From NCBI RefSeq assembly GCF_001905505.1, contig NZ_LIPG01000003.1, forward strand, positions 496,001 to 560,000: DNA of 64,000 bases. Reading direction: 5' to 3'. Under the pieces are notes generated by a model. The model was not told the DNA's origin and searched no databases. It worked only from the letters and a program-made list of their open reading frames with translations. The DNA comes from Streptomyces sp. CB02058. Its GTDB lineage: Bacteria > Actinomycetota > Actinomycetes > Streptomycetales > Streptomycetaceae. Positions 1-8,509 of the stretch are shown here, piece after piece (position 1 is the first letter of the stretch; each line of letters starts with the position of its first letter). The position numbers and the translations under genes were made by a program.

Positions 1-2
1 CC

Positions 3-761
3 GCTTCCGCGCCCCGCACCGACCGTGGGCCCCGCCCGGACAATGCGCTCCTGCCCCGGCCCGCACCCGCACCCCGTACCGCGCTGCGCGCCACCGCCGC
101 GACCGTGCGCTACCAGGCCGCGATGCTGGCCCGGTCGCAGCGCTGGCTCGCACCCCTCCTGCTCTACGCCGCCGCTCTCGGCATCGGCGTACGGGCGGGG
201 CAGCCCCTGCTGGACTCGCTCGGTTACGCCGCTGCCGCGCTGGTCCCCGTCGCCGCGTGGTTCACCCGGCTCTGCGTCACCCAGGAGCCGCGCGCCGCAC
301 GGGCCGTCACCGCCGCCGCCGTCGGGCCGGCCCGCGCCCACCGGGCCTCGGTGCTCACCGCCCTGAACTGCGCGCTCGCCGTGGGCGCCGCGGGCACCGG
401 GATCGTGCTGCTGATCAGCGAACCGGTCAGCACCGACCGCACCGTCGCCGTACCGCTCCCGCCCGCCGCCCTCGCCGGGCTGCTCGCCGCCGCCTGCTGC
501 GCCCTGGCCGGAACGGCCGTGGGGGCACTCTGCGCCCGCCCGGTCCTCCACCGGCGGGGCTGGTCGCTCATGGCGACCCTGCTCGCCGTGCTGCTCGTCC
601 TCGTGGGCAGGGGATCGCCCGCCAGGGACGCGGTGACGGCCCTGGTCTCGGGCTCGACGAGCGGCACGGTGGCGCTGCCCCTGCTGCCGCTGCTCGTGGC
701 CGCCGTCGTCGCCGTCGCCGTGGCCGCCCTGACGTCGCGGATCGCCGCGCTGCGCGGGTGA
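3..761 (+). CDS. Integral membrane protein, probable ABC transporter permease (5' partial)
   Basis: The reading frame is open from the window edge, so the true start is probably outside. The first usable start inside is a GTG at 105. The product is a very hydrophobic Ala/Leu/Val protein with about six membrane segments separated by short Arg-rich loops, and no ATPase motif. This matches the membrane subunit of an ABC-2-like exporter. The matching ATPase, if adjacent, would lie to the left of the window. The permease assignment rests on hydropathy and on resemblance to Streptomyces ABC permeases, not on a catalytic motif. A generic membrane protein is the alternative. Confidence 0.6.
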   Translation, partial: ASAPRTDRGPRPDNALLPRPAPAPRTALRATAATVRYQAAMLARSQRWLAPLLLYAAALGIGVRAGQPLLDSLGYAAAALVPVAAWFTRLCVTQEPRAARAVTAAAVGPARAHRASVLTALNCALAVGAAGTGIVLLISEPVSTDRTVAVPLPPAALAGLLAAACCALAGTAVGALCARPVLHRRGWSLMATLLAVLLVLVGRGSPARDAVTALVSGSTSGTVALPLLPLLVAAVVAVAVAALTSRIAALRG

Positions 762-762
762 G

Positions 763-768
763 TACGCT
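763..768 (+). promoter_or_regulatory. -10-like hexamer for a possible leaderless mRNA
   Basis: TACGCT lies 7 nt before the ATG at 776, and no Shine-Dalgarno is present. It overlaps the region just after the upstream stop codon. This spacing fits transcription starting at the initiation codon, but a -35 box is not convincing. Confidence 0.35.
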
Positions 769-775
769 CGTACGC

Positions 776-955
776 ATGGACGACGCCTACTGCGAGACGC
801 CCGCGCACGCACCCGCCCCGGTGGACGCGGGTCCGCCGTACGCCGAGTGCGTGCTGTGCCGGAAGCCGACCGAGCACCCGGAGTCGACGAAGGGCAGCAC
901 CCTCTGCCCGGTGTGCGAGTGGCAGGAGGCGGGGCGCACCGCGTGCTCCGGCTGA
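776..955 (+). CDS. Small zinc-ribbon-like protein (59 aa)
   Basis: A 59-residue protein starting at the ATG 15 nt after the previous stop. It carries two CxxC pairs (CVLC and CPVC) about 24 residues apart, the usual arrangement of a zinc ribbon. There is no signal peptide or membrane segment. Function is unknown: such minimal zinc ribbons can bind nucleic acid or partner proteins, but nothing here says which. The close spacing suggests possible co-expression with the membrane protein upstream, although a -10-like hexamer directly in front of its own start argues for independent expression. Confidence 0.6.
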   Translation: MDDAYCETPAHAPAPVDAGPPYAECVLCRKPTEHPESTKGSTLCPVCEWQEAGRTACSG

Positions 956-973
956 CCTGCGCTCGGGCGGCGC

Positions 974-1888
974 TCAGCCGCGCATCAGCTCGGAGACCTT
1001 GACGAAGCGGAAGCCCCGCTCGCGCAGCTCCGGCACGATCGTGCGTACGGCCTCCTCGGTGACGGGCGCGGCGCTGCGGGTGCAGTGCATGACCACCAGG
1101 GAGCCGGGCCGCACCCCGTCCAGCACCTGCTCGGCCACCGCGTCCGCGTCCGTGGCGAAGGCGTCACCGCTGACCACGTCCCACTGGACGGCGGTCACCC
1201 CGGCGGGGGCCAGGGCCTTCAGCGCCGCGTCGTCGTAGCAACCGCCCGGGAAGCGGAAGTACGGCACCACATTGCGCGCCCCCGTCTTCCTGATCGCGGC
1301 GAAGGCCCGGTCCACATCGCCCCGCATGTCGTCCCGTCCGACGGCCGGCAGGCCGTAGCAGGGCGAGGAGAAGGCGTAATGGCTGAAGGAGTGGTTGGCG
1401 ATCTCGAAGAGGGGGTCGGTGCCGATCGAGCGAGCCTGAGCCGGGTACTCCTGCGCCCAGCGGCCCGTCATGAAGACCGTCGACGGGATCTTCAGCTCGC
1501 GCAGCGACGCGATCAGCCCCGGGTTGTCGAAACGCTCGCCGCCCGCGGCCCGGGGGCCCTGATCCGCCGTCATGTCCGCGTCGAAGGTGAGCGCCACGAC
1601 CTTCCCGGACCCGCTCCGGGAGCCCTGGAGCGCTCCCTCCGCACGGCGTTCGAAGACCGGTGTGAGACCGGCGGGTCCCGGAGCGAGCACGGGCGGCTCG
1701 CTCTCCGGGGCCCGTGACGGTGCGGAGGGCTTCGGCGCGGGCCGTGTCGGGGCCTCCGGAGAGGCCGCCGGGGGAGCGGCGGCCCGGGACCGGGTGGCCC
1801 CGGGGTCGGCGCACCCGGTGAGCGCCCCGCTCAGGACGGCTCCCCCGAGAGCAGTCAGCACGATCATCGTACGAACGGATTTGATCAC
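974..1888 (-). CDS. Polysaccharide deacetylase family lipoprotein
   Basis: A 304-residue secreted lipoprotein with an N-terminal signal ending in the lipobox LTGC (lipidated Cys about residue 26), a Pro/Ala-rich linker to about residue 75, then a NodB-type carbohydrate esterase 4 domain. The metal-site motifs are TFDAD (about 101-105), HSFSH (about 166-170) and the RFPGG motif; the late VVMHC segment supplies the catalytic-base His. CE4 enzymes remove N-acetyl groups from peptidoglycan, chitin or related glycans outside the cell. The substrate cannot be read from sequence. It is monocistronic and convergent with the zinc-ribbon gene. Confidence 0.85.
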   Translation of the reverse strand: MIKSVRTMIVLTALGGAVLSGALTGCADPGATRSRAAAPPAASPEAPTRPAPKPSAPSRAPESEPPVLAPGPAGLTPVFERRAEGALQGSRSGSGKVVALTFDADMTADQGPRAAGGERFDNPGLIASLRELKIPSTVFMTGRWAQEYPAQARSIGTDPLFEIANHSFSHYAFSSPCYGLPAVGRDDMRGDVDRAFAAIRKTGARNVVPYFRFPGGCYDDAALKALAPAGVTAVQWDVVSGDAFATDADAVAEQVLDGVRPGSLVVMHCTRSAAPVTEEAVRTIVPELRERGFRFVKVSELMRG

Positions 1889-1979
1889 CGAAGGACGCTA
1901 GCTGAAGGGCGATCGGATTGCGCCCGCGGCGCTCCGGGCCGGCGCGCGGCCGGCCCGGATCACCCGTCTGCCGTCCCGG

Positions 1980-3344
1980 TCAGCGCCAGGGGCCCGTCAC
2001 CGCGAACGTCGTCCCCGGCGTGTAGCAGTTCACGAACATCGTCCCGCCGTCCGGCGAGAACGTGACCCCGGCGAACTCCCCCCACTCCGGATCGTCGGCC
2101 GTCCCGATGTTCTGCCGCCCGCGCGCCATCGGATAGACCTCGCCGCGCCGCGTCACCCCCAGCACGTGCTGCGCGCCGCCGCCGTCCTCGCAGACCATCA
2201 GGCCGCCCCCGGAGGCGAGACAGATGTTGTCCGGGGACTCGCCCGGCAGCTGGATGTCGGTGTCCGGACCGAAGACGATCACCAGGGTGAGCCGGCGCCG
2301 TGCCGGCTCGTAGCGCCACACCTGGCCGAAGTGGTCGGCGGCCGATCCCTCCGCGCTCCGCGCGAAGCTGGAGACGAAGTAGACGGAGGAGCCGCCCCAG
2401 TAGCAGCCCTCCAGCTTCTGGGCGTGCGTGACGCCCTTCGGCCCGAAGTCCTGGAGCCTGATCGGCGTCACGGCCGCCTGCGGGTCGGGTACGGGGACCC
2501 ACTCGACCCGGTCGAAGCTCGCGCCGGTCTCCTGGATCAGGGAGAGGTCGGGGACCCCCGGCACCCGCATGGCCTCCAGGGCGCCGCCGGCCCGCAGCGA
2601 TCCCGTCCCGCCGAGCGGCTTCTCGGGGAGGAAGCGGTAGAAGAGCCCGAAGGGCTTGTCGAACGCGTCCTCCGTCTCGTACACGACGCCGTTCTCCGGG
2701 TCGACGGCGATCGCCTCGTGCTGGAAGCGGCCCATCGCGGTCAGGGGGACGGCCCCGGTGCGGCGCGGATCGGCGCCGTCCACCTCGAAGATGAAGCCGT
2801 GGTCCTTCTCGTAGCCGTTGGTGCCGGCCTTGTCCTCGGTCTCCTCGCAGGTCAGCCAGGTGTTCCAAGGGGTCGGCCCGCCCGCGCAGTTGACGGCCGT
2901 ACCCGCGATGGCGACGCGCTCGCCGCGGACGTTGCCCCGGGAGTCGAGTTCGAGGGCCGTGCAGCCGCCCTTGCCCATCGGGTCGTACGTGAGGCCCTCG
3001 ACCGTGGGGACGCCGATCCTGCCCGTCACCCGGTTCTCATGGTTGCGCACGAGGTGGACGCGGCCGTTGCGGCCCGCGAAGGCGGCCATGCCGTCGTGAT
3101 TGCTGGGGACCGTGCCCTCGCCGGAGCGGAGCGGGTCGCCCTCCCGGGAGAGGACCCGGTAGCGGAAACCTTTCGGCAGGTCGAGCAGACCGTCGGGGTC
3201 CGGGAGGAGAGGGCCGTAGCCGCTGTGTCCCCGGGCGACGGCGGTGCCGGTGAAGAGTTCGGCGAAGGCGCCGGAGAAGGCGACAGCGGCGCTGCCGGCC
3301 AGGATCTGACGTCGTGTCGCGAGACGTCGAGGTGCTGATGTCAT
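1980..3344 (-). CDS. PhoX/DUF839 family Tat-exported protein
   Basis: A 454-residue protein read from the ATG preceded by AGGGAG; longer upstream starts would add a non-signal-like extension. The N-terminus has a twin-arginine signal (ATRRQILAG, residues about 9-17) followed by a hydrophobic stretch. The body matches the PhoX/DUF839 beta-propeller family, including the segments GKGGCTALELDSRGN, TPWNTWLTCEET and FSPDGGTMFVNCYTPG. PhoX relatives are Ca/Fe-dependent phosphatases, but many actinobacterial members are unproven and phosphatase activity is inferred only. No phosphate-regulation (PHO) box was recognised upstream. Confidence 0.8.
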   Translation of the reverse strand: MTSAPRRLATRRQILAGSAAVAFSGAFAELFTGTAVARGHSGYGPLLPDPDGLLDLPKGFRYRVLSREGDPLRSGEGTVPSNHDGMAAFAGRNGRVHLVRNHENRVTGRIGVPTVEGLTYDPMGKGGCTALELDSRGNVRGERVAIAGTAVNCAGGPTPWNTWLTCEETEDKAGTNGYEKDHGFIFEVDGADPRRTGAVPLTAMGRFQHEAIAVDPENGVVYETEDAFDKPFGLFYRFLPEKPLGGTGSLRAGGALEAMRVPGVPDLSLIQETGASFDRVEWVPVPDPQAAVTPIRLQDFGPKGVTHAQKLEGCYWGGSSVYFVSSFARSAEGSAADHFGQVWRYEPARRRLTLVIVFGPDTDIQLPGESPDNICLASGGGLMVCEDGGGAQHVLGVTRRGEVYPMARGRQNIGTADDPEWGEFAGVTFSPDGGTMFVNCYTPGTTFAVTGPWR

Positions 3345-3439
3345 GAGGCAACTCCCTGTTGGCGGACAGGTGAAGTGACCCGCATGTGTGTACCACGCGT
3401 CGAGGCGCGCGGGAACCATGCGGGCCACGGTGCCCCCTG

Positions 3440-3470
3440 TGTCCCTGGGGCGGACGAGGCCCCAGGGACA
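3440..3470. terminator. Hairpin terminator downstream of osmC-like gene
   Basis: A perfect 12-bp stem (TGTCCCTGGGGC with its complement) with a 7-nt loop sits 26 nt past the stop of the minus-strand OsmC gene and before the PhoX-like gene. It has no U-tract, as is common for Streptomyces terminators. Confidence 0.7.
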
Positions 3471-3495
3471 GGTGTGGGATCGGGCGACCCGACGA

Positions 3496-3921
3496 TCAGG
3501 CCAGCGAGGCGCTGAGCGTGATCGTGGTGCCGGTGAGCGCCTGGCTCACCGGGCAGTTCGCCTTGGCGTCCTCGGCGGCCTTCACGAAGCCCGCCTCGTC
3601 CAGACCCGGGACCTCGCCCTCCACCGTGAGGTGGATGCCGGTGATGCCGGTGCCGGGCTGGAACGTGACCTCGGCCTGGGTGTTCAGCCTGGTCGGCGGG
3701 GTGCCCGCGCTGTTCAGGCCGTTGGACAGCGCCATGGAGAAGCAGCTGGAGTGCGCGGCGGCGATGAGCTCCTCCGGGCTGGTCTTGCCATTCGCCTTCT
3801 CCGCGCGGGAGGGCCAGGAGACGGGGAACTCCCCGACCTCGGAGGAGTCGAGGGTGACGACGCCCTTGCCCTCGGTCAGGTTGCCTTCCCAGACCGTGTG
3901 CGCCTGACGCGTGGTAGCCAT
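3496..3921 (-). CDS. OsmC family peroxiredoxin-like protein
   Basis: A 141-residue cytoplasmic protein of normal OsmC length. The two redox cysteines are present in their usual contexts: SSCFSMAL (Cys about 60) and ANCPVSQAL (Cys about 123). The helical segment between residues 48 and 70 (SPEELIAAAHSSCFSM) is diagnostic of the family. OsmC proteins reduce organic hydroperoxides using the Cys pair. No OhrR-type regulator is adjacent, which favours OsmC over Ohr. It appears monocistronic, with its own terminator. Confidence 0.9.
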   Translation of the reverse strand: MATTRQAHTVWEGNLTEGKGVVTLDSSEVGEFPVSWPSRAEKANGKTSPEELIAAAHSSCFSMALSNGLNSAGTPPTRLNTQAEVTFQPGTGITGIHLTVEGEVPGLDEAGFVKAAEDAKANCPVSQALTGTTITLSASLA

Positions 3922-4002
3922 GCTTGATCCCTTCGAACGGTGTGCGCGGTTGCACGGGACGCGCGGGCGCCGGACGGCACCCGCACGCGCTCAACCCCGA
4001 AC

Positions 4003-5097
4003 CTACTGCGCCACCAGTCCCTTTGCGTCACGCGCCAAGGCGGTCAGCCGAGAGATGGCCCGGAAGTACTTCTTGCGGTAGCCGCCGTTCAGCATCTCGT
4101 CGCTGAACAGCCGGTCGAACGGGAGACCGGAGGCGAGCACGGGGATCTCACGGTCGTACAGCCGGTCCGCGAGCACCACCAGGCGCAGCGCCGTCGACTG
4201 GTCGGGCACCGCACGCACATCGGTGAGACAGACCGCCGTGATCCCGTCCGTCAGCGCGCCGTACCGGCTCGGGTGGACCCGGGCGAGATGGTCGAGCAGC
4301 GACGGGAAGTCGTCGAGGGAGGCACCGGCGGTCCGGTACGCGGCCCGGGTCACCTGGTCGTCGGAGTACGGCGGAGGCGCCTCGGGCAGCCCGCGGTGCC
4401 GGTAGTCCTCACCGTCGATGCGCAGCGGCCGGAAGTGCGAGGACAGCCCCTGGATCTCGCGGAGGAAGTCGGCCGCGGCGAAGCGGCCCTCGCCGAGCTT
4501 GCCCGGCAGCGTGTTCGACGTGGCGGCCAGCGCCACGCCCGCCTCGACGAGCCTGCTGAGCAGCGACGAGACCAGGACGGTGTCGCCCGGGTCGTCCAGC
4601 TCGAATTCGTCGATGCACAGCAGGCGGTGCCCGCTCAGGGTCCGCACGGTCTGCTGGAAGCCGAGCGCGCCGACCAGGTTCGTCAGCTCGACAAACGTGC
4701 CGAAGGCCTTGAGCGAGGCGTCGGCGGGGGTGGCGTGCCAGAGGGAGGCCAGGAGGTGGGTCTTGCCAACGCCGTACCCGCCGTCGAGGTAGACGCCGCG
4801 CGGTCCGGCGGGCGCGGCCGGCTGCTTCCTCCCGAACCACGAGCGCCGTCCGGAGCCCGTGGCGTGCGCCCCGCCGAGCCCGGCCGCGAACGAGCTCAGC
4901 ACCTTGACCGCGTCGGTCTGACTCGGCTGGTTCGGGTCGGGGACGTACGTATCGAAGCGCACCGAGTCGAAACGCGGCGGCGGCACCATCTCCGCGACCA
5001 GACGGTCGGCGGGGACGCGCGGCTCGAGGGCGCACAGGGACTGCGGGGCCGTTTCGGCTATGGGGCTCTGCCCCGGCACGGCTGTGGAGGACGACAC
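4003..5097 (-). CDS. zapE: ZapE/AFG1-type AAA ATPase
   Basis: A 364-residue P-loop ATPase of the AFG1/ZapE family. Walker A is GGYGVGKT (about 106-113), Walker B is LLCIDEFE (about 158-165), and a sensor-like ATSN follows. The C-terminal LFSDEMLNGGYRKKYFRAISR region is typical of the family. In proteobacteria ZapE acts at the division ring; the actinobacterial role is not established. I chose the GTG preceded by GGTGGAGA because the longer ATG start (5136) would overlap the divergent gene. Only 37 nt then separate the two divergent start codons. Confidence 0.85.
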   Translation of the reverse strand: MSSSTAVPGQSPIAETAPQSLCALEPRVPADRLVAEMVPPPRFDSVRFDTYVPDPNQPSQTDAVKVLSSFAAGLGGAHATGSGRRSWFGRKQPAAPAGPRGVYLDGGYGVGKTHLLASLWHATPADASLKAFGTFVELTNLVGALGFQQTVRTLSGHRLLCIDEFELDDPGDTVLVSSLLSRLVEAGVALAATSNTLPGKLGEGRFAAADFLREIQGLSSHFRPLRIDGEDYRHRGLPEAPPPYSDDQVTRAAYRTAGASLDDFPSLLDHLARVHPSRYGALTDGITAVCLTDVRAVPDQSTALRLVVLADRLYDREIPVLASGLPFDRLFSDEMLNGGYRKKYFRAISRLTALARDAKGLVAQ

Positions 5098-5134
5098 AAC
5101 TCTCCACCTTAAGCGCCGTGCCAGACTGCTGGGC

Positions 5135-5908
5135 ATGCGACGCCTGCTCCCTGTGACGGACCTGACAAACCAAGCCGCTGCCGCCGCCGACCGCGAGTGG
5201 ACGCTCGACGAGCTGGCCGAGGCCTACGCGTATCCGGACACCGGTCGGGCCTGGCTCCGCGCCAACATGGTCTCCACCCTGGACGGGGCCGCCCAGCACG
5301 ACGGCCGCTCCCAGGGCATCTCCTGCCCCGCGGACATGCGGATCTTCGGCACCCTGCGGGGGCTGGCCGACGCGGTCGTCGTCGGCGCCCAGACGGTGCG
5401 GCAGGAGGGGTACAGGCCCGCGCGCGCCCGTGACGCCTTCGCCGCCCGGCGCGCGGCTGCCGGACAGGGCCCGGCCCCGGCCATCGCGGTCGTCAGCGCG
5501 AGCCTCGACCTGGACTTCTCGCTCCCCCTGTTCGTCTCGCCCCTGGTCCCGACCTACGTGATCACCGGGGCCGCCGCGCCCTCGGACCGGGTCCACGCGG
5601 CCCGGGAGGCCGGGGCGGAGGTGCTGTTCGCCGGGGAGGGCGCGGCCGTGGAGCCGGACCGGGCCGTGGGGGAGCTGGCCGCCCGCGGTCTGGGCCGGCT
5701 GCTCACCGAGGGCGGGCCCCGGCTGCTCGGCCAGTTCGTGGCGGCCGGGGTGCTGGACGAGCTCTGCCTGACCGTGTCGCCGCTGCTCACGGCCGGGAAC
5801 GCGCAGCGGATCGCGGGCGGTCCTCCGGTTGCCGTGCCGGAACGTTTCTCCCTTGTCTCGCTCCTGGAGGAGGAGGGATTCCTCTTCAGCCGGTACACGA
5901 AGGGCTGA
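5135..5908 (+). CDS. RibD C-terminal-domain pyrimidine reductase-like protein
   Basis: A 257-residue member of the RibD_C/dihydrofolate-reductase-fold family. Visible signatures are NMVSTLDGA with a nearby GISCPADMR, the GLADAVVVGAQTVRQEGY strand-helix, and LLTEGGPRLLGQFVAAGVLDEL near the C-terminus. Such proteins reduce 5-amino-6-ribosylamino-uracil phosphate or related pyrimidines with NADPH. There is no deaminase half and no riboflavin operon here, so a riboflavin role is unproven. The ATG has no clear Shine-Dalgarno but a CAGACT hexamer lies 7 nt upstream, compatible with a leaderless mRNA. Confidence 0.85.
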   Translation: MRRLLPVTDLTNQAAAAADREWTLDELAEAYAYPDTGRAWLRANMVSTLDGAAQHDGRSQGISCPADMRIFGTLRGLADAVVVGAQTVRQEGYRPARARDAFAARRAAAGQGPAPAIAVVSASLDLDFSLPLFVSPLVPTYVITGAAAPSDRVHAAREAGAEVLFAGEGAAVEPDRAVGELAARGLGRLLTEGGPRLLGQFVAAGVLDELCLTVSPLLTAGNAQRIAGGPPVAVPERFSLVSLLEEEGFLFSRYTKG

Positions 5909-6069
5909 TCCGCGGCACACCAAGATCTGACACTTAGCGGAATTTGCCGTTCCGGTTAGCTTCCGATGGGCACACTTAGTCCTGCACCCCGTGCGACAAC
6001 GGGGAAGGATGGTTTCAGCAACAACGGCCGTGCCCGCGGCCGACGAGATGAAGCGGAAGGGCGCCTGTC

Positions 6070-6540
6070 GTGTTCACAAGCGTTTTGATGATCGAGAAGC
6101 CCCTCACTCCCGAGGACGTGGAATTCGTCACCACTCTCCACGGCGAGGAGCGGATCTCGTTCGTCGTGCTGATGCAGCCCCGGAGCGACCAGGCCGACGT
6201 GCTGCTCCGCGCGATCGACGACGTGGCGATCGGCGAGCTCCGGGAGGCCGTCCGTGAGGGGGACAAGCCCGAGGGCAAGGAGGCCGCCGAGCCGGCCGAG
6301 ATGGCACTGGAGTACTCGCTCCGGGAGCTGCGGGAGGCGGGCTCGGAGGCTGTCGGACAGGTGGTCGAGGACCACCCCCTGGACAAGCTGAAGACCGTCG
6401 TCGACGACTCGGGGGCGGACGAAGTCATCGTGCTGACGGCGCCGCACTACGTCGAGGAGTTCTTCCACCGGGACTGGGCGTCCCGGGCCCGGCACAAGGT
6501 CGGCGTACCGGTGCTCAAGCTCTTCGCACACAGCGAATAG
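6070..6540 (+). CDS. Conserved 156-aa protein, universal-stress-like fold
   Basis: A 156-residue soluble acidic protein starting at a GTG preceded by GGAAGGG. In Streptomyces genomes the homologue beside murC is often labelled indole-3-glycerol phosphate synthase, but no TIM-barrel length or catalytic Lys/Glu motifs are visible. The segments HPLDKLKTVVDDSGADEVIVLTAPH and VGVPVLKLF look more like a nucleotide-binding alpha/beta fold, as in universal stress proteins. It lies 46 nt upstream of murC in the same direction and could be co-transcribed. Function unknown. Confidence 0.75.
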   Translation: MFTSVLMIEKPLTPEDVEFVTTLHGEERISFVVLMQPRSDQADVLLRAIDDVAIGELREAVREGDKPEGKEAAEPAEMALEYSLRELREAGSEAVGQVVEDHPLDKLKTVVDDSGADEVIVLTAPHYVEEFFHRDWASRARHKVGVPVLKLFAHSE

Positions 6541-6586
6541 GCTTGTGCCGCACGCTTGACCGCCTCACACCTCGGGAGACACACGC

Positions 6587-7981
6587 ATGGCACCCGGTAT
6601 TCCTGCCGCCCTGGAACGGCCGCACTTCATCGGCATCGGCGGCGCCGGAATGTCGGGCATCGCGAAGATCCTGGCCCAGCGCGGTGCGAAGGTGGCGGGC
6701 AGCGACGCCAAGGAGTCCGCCACCGCCGAGGCCCTGCGCGGGCTGGGGGCGACCGTCCACATCGGGCACGCCGCCGGGCACCTGGCGGACGACGCGACCT
6801 CGGTGGTCGTCTCCAGCGCCATCCGCGCCGACAACCCCGAGCTCGTCCGCGCCGCCGAGCTGGGCATTCCCGTCGTGCACCGCTCCGACGCGCTCGCCTC
6901 CCTGATGGAGGGCCTGCGGGCCATCGCGGTCGCCGGCACACACGGCAAGACCACGACCACATCGATGCTGGCCGTCGCCCTGTCCGAGCTGGGCCTCGAC
7001 CCCTCGTACGCCATCGGCGGCGACCTGGAGGGCCCCGGCACCAACGCCACGCACGGCGCGGGCGACATCTTCGTCGCCGAGGCCGACGAGAGCGACCGGA
7101 GTTTCCAGAAGTACGCCCCGCAGGTCGCGATCGTGCTGAACGTCGAACTGGACCACCACGCGAACTACGCGTCGATGGACGAGATCTACGAGTCCTTCGA
7201 GACCTTCGTCGGCAAGGTCGTCCCCGGCGGCACCCTGGTCATCTCCGCCGACCAGCCCGGCGCCGTCGAGCTGACCCGGCGGGTCCGCGACCTCACCTCG
7301 CTCACCGTCGTCACGTACGGGGAGTCCGAGGGCGCCGACGTACGCGTCCACAAGGTCACCCCGCGCGGTCTGACCAGCGAGGTCACGGTCGTGCTCAACG
7401 GGAAGTACCTCACCTTCACGGTCTCCGTGCCCGGCCGCCACTACGCGCACAACGCGGTCGCCGCGCTTGCCGCCGGTGTCGCCCTCGGCATCCCCGCGCA
7501 CAACCTGGCCTCCGCCATCGGCAAGTACACCGGGGTCAAGCGCCGGCTCCAGCTCAAGGGCGAGGCGGCCGGTGTCCAGGTCATCGACTCGTACGCCCAC
7601 CACCCCACGGAGATGACGGCCGACCTGGAGGCCATGCGCGGCGCCGCCACCGGCTCGCGCCTCCTGGTCGTCTTCCAGCCGCACCTCTTCTCCCGTACCC
7701 AGGAGCTCGGCACGGAGATGGGCCAGGCCCTCGCCCTCGCCGACGCGTCCCTCGTCCTGGACATCTACCCGGCCCGCGAGGACCCGGTCCCCGGCGTCAC
7801 CAGCGAGCTGATCATCGACGCCGCGAAGGCCGCGGGCGCCGACGTCACGGCCGTCCACGACAAGGCGCAGGTCCCCGCGGCCGTCGCGGGAATGGCGAAG
7901 CCGGGCGATCTGGTTCTCACCATGGGAGCGGGCGATGTCACCGACCTCGGCCCGCAGATCCTGGACCACCTGTCGAGCTGA
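6587..7981 (+). CDS. murC: UDP-N-acetylmuramate--L-alanine ligase
   Basis: A 464-residue cytosolic Mur ligase adding L-Ala to UDP-MurNAc with ATP, the first peptide step of peptidoglycan precursor synthesis. The N-terminal Rossmann motif GIGGAGMSGIA (about 16-26), the ATP P-loop GTHGKTTTTS (about 117-126), AEADESDRSFQKY, and the C-terminal Mur domain with HHPTEM and RTQEL are all present. Length and order are normal for MurC. It lies outside any division/cell-wall cluster, as is usual in Streptomyces, and is followed after 10 nt by msrB. Confidence 0.97.
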   Translation: MAPGIPAALERPHFIGIGGAGMSGIAKILAQRGAKVAGSDAKESATAEALRGLGATVHIGHAAGHLADDATSVVVSSAIRADNPELVRAAELGIPVVHRSDALASLMEGLRAIAVAGTHGKTTTTSMLAVALSELGLDPSYAIGGDLEGPGTNATHGAGDIFVAEADESDRSFQKYAPQVAIVLNVELDHHANYASMDEIYESFETFVGKVVPGGTLVISADQPGAVELTRRVRDLTSLTVVTYGESEGADVRVHKVTPRGLTSEVTVVLNGKYLTFTVSVPGRHYAHNAVAALAAGVALGIPAHNLASAIGKYTGVKRRLQLKGEAAGVQVIDSYAHHPTEMTADLEAMRGAATGSRLLVVFQPHLFSRTQELGTEMGQALALADASLVLDIYPAREDPVPGVTSELIIDAAKAAGADVTAVHDKAQVPAAVAGMAKPGDLVLTMGAGDVTDLGPQILDHLSS

Positions 7982-7991
7982 GGGAGCCACC

Positions 7992-8399
7992 GTGTCGTAC
8001 GACGTCGAGAAGCCGGACGAGCAATGGCGGGCGGAGCTGACCCCCGCCGAGTACGCGGTGCTGCGCAAGGCCGGCACCGAGCCCGCGTTCGTGGGTGAGT
8101 ACACCGACACCAAGACGGCAGGCGTCTACTCCTGTCGTGCCTGCGGTGCGGAGCTGTTCCGCTCCGACACCAAATTCGAGTCGCACTGCGGCTGGCCGTC
8201 CTTCTACGACCCGAAGGACAGCGACGCCGTCGAGCTGCTCCAGGACAACAGCATGGGCATGGCCCGCACCGAGGTGCGCTGCGCCCGGTGCGGCTCGCAC
8301 CTGGGCCACGTCTTCGAGGGCGAGGGCTACGCCACGCCCACCGATCAGCGGTACTGCATCAACTCGATCTCGCTGACGCTGGCACCCGACGAGAGCTGA
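7992..8399 (+). CDS. msrB: Peptide-methionine (R)-S-oxide reductase
   Basis: A 135-residue MsrB reducing methionine-R-sulfoxide in proteins. The zinc-binding pairs CRAC and CARC, the substrate-loop GWPSF, the HLGHVF segment and the catalytic Cys in RYCINSIS near the C-terminus are all visible. The GTG start is preceded by GAGGGAG that overlaps the end of murC, so the two genes are probably co-transcribed. No MsrA domain is fused. Confidence 0.95.
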   Translation: MSYDVEKPDEQWRAELTPAEYAVLRKAGTEPAFVGEYTDTKTAGVYSCRACGAELFRSDTKFESHCGWPSFYDPKDSDAVELLQDNSMGMARTEVRCARCGSHLGHVFEGEGYATPTDQRYCINSISLTLAPDES

Positions 8400-8440
8400 T
8401 CCCGCCGCACCGGGCGTGTCCCGGTGCCGGGTCCACGGCG

Positions 8441-8477
8441 ACGGCCCGCCAGGAGAGCACCTCTCCTGGCGGGCCGT
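8441..8477. terminator. Perfect hairpin terminator between msrB and the MMPL gene
   Basis: A perfect 17-bp stem (ACGGCCCGCCAGGAGAG with its complement) with a CAC loop, followed by TTT on the plus strand. It sits between convergent genes and can serve both. Confidence 0.85.
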
Positions 8478-8509
8478 TTCCGCCGTACGGGCCGGCTACG
8501 CGGGCGCGC

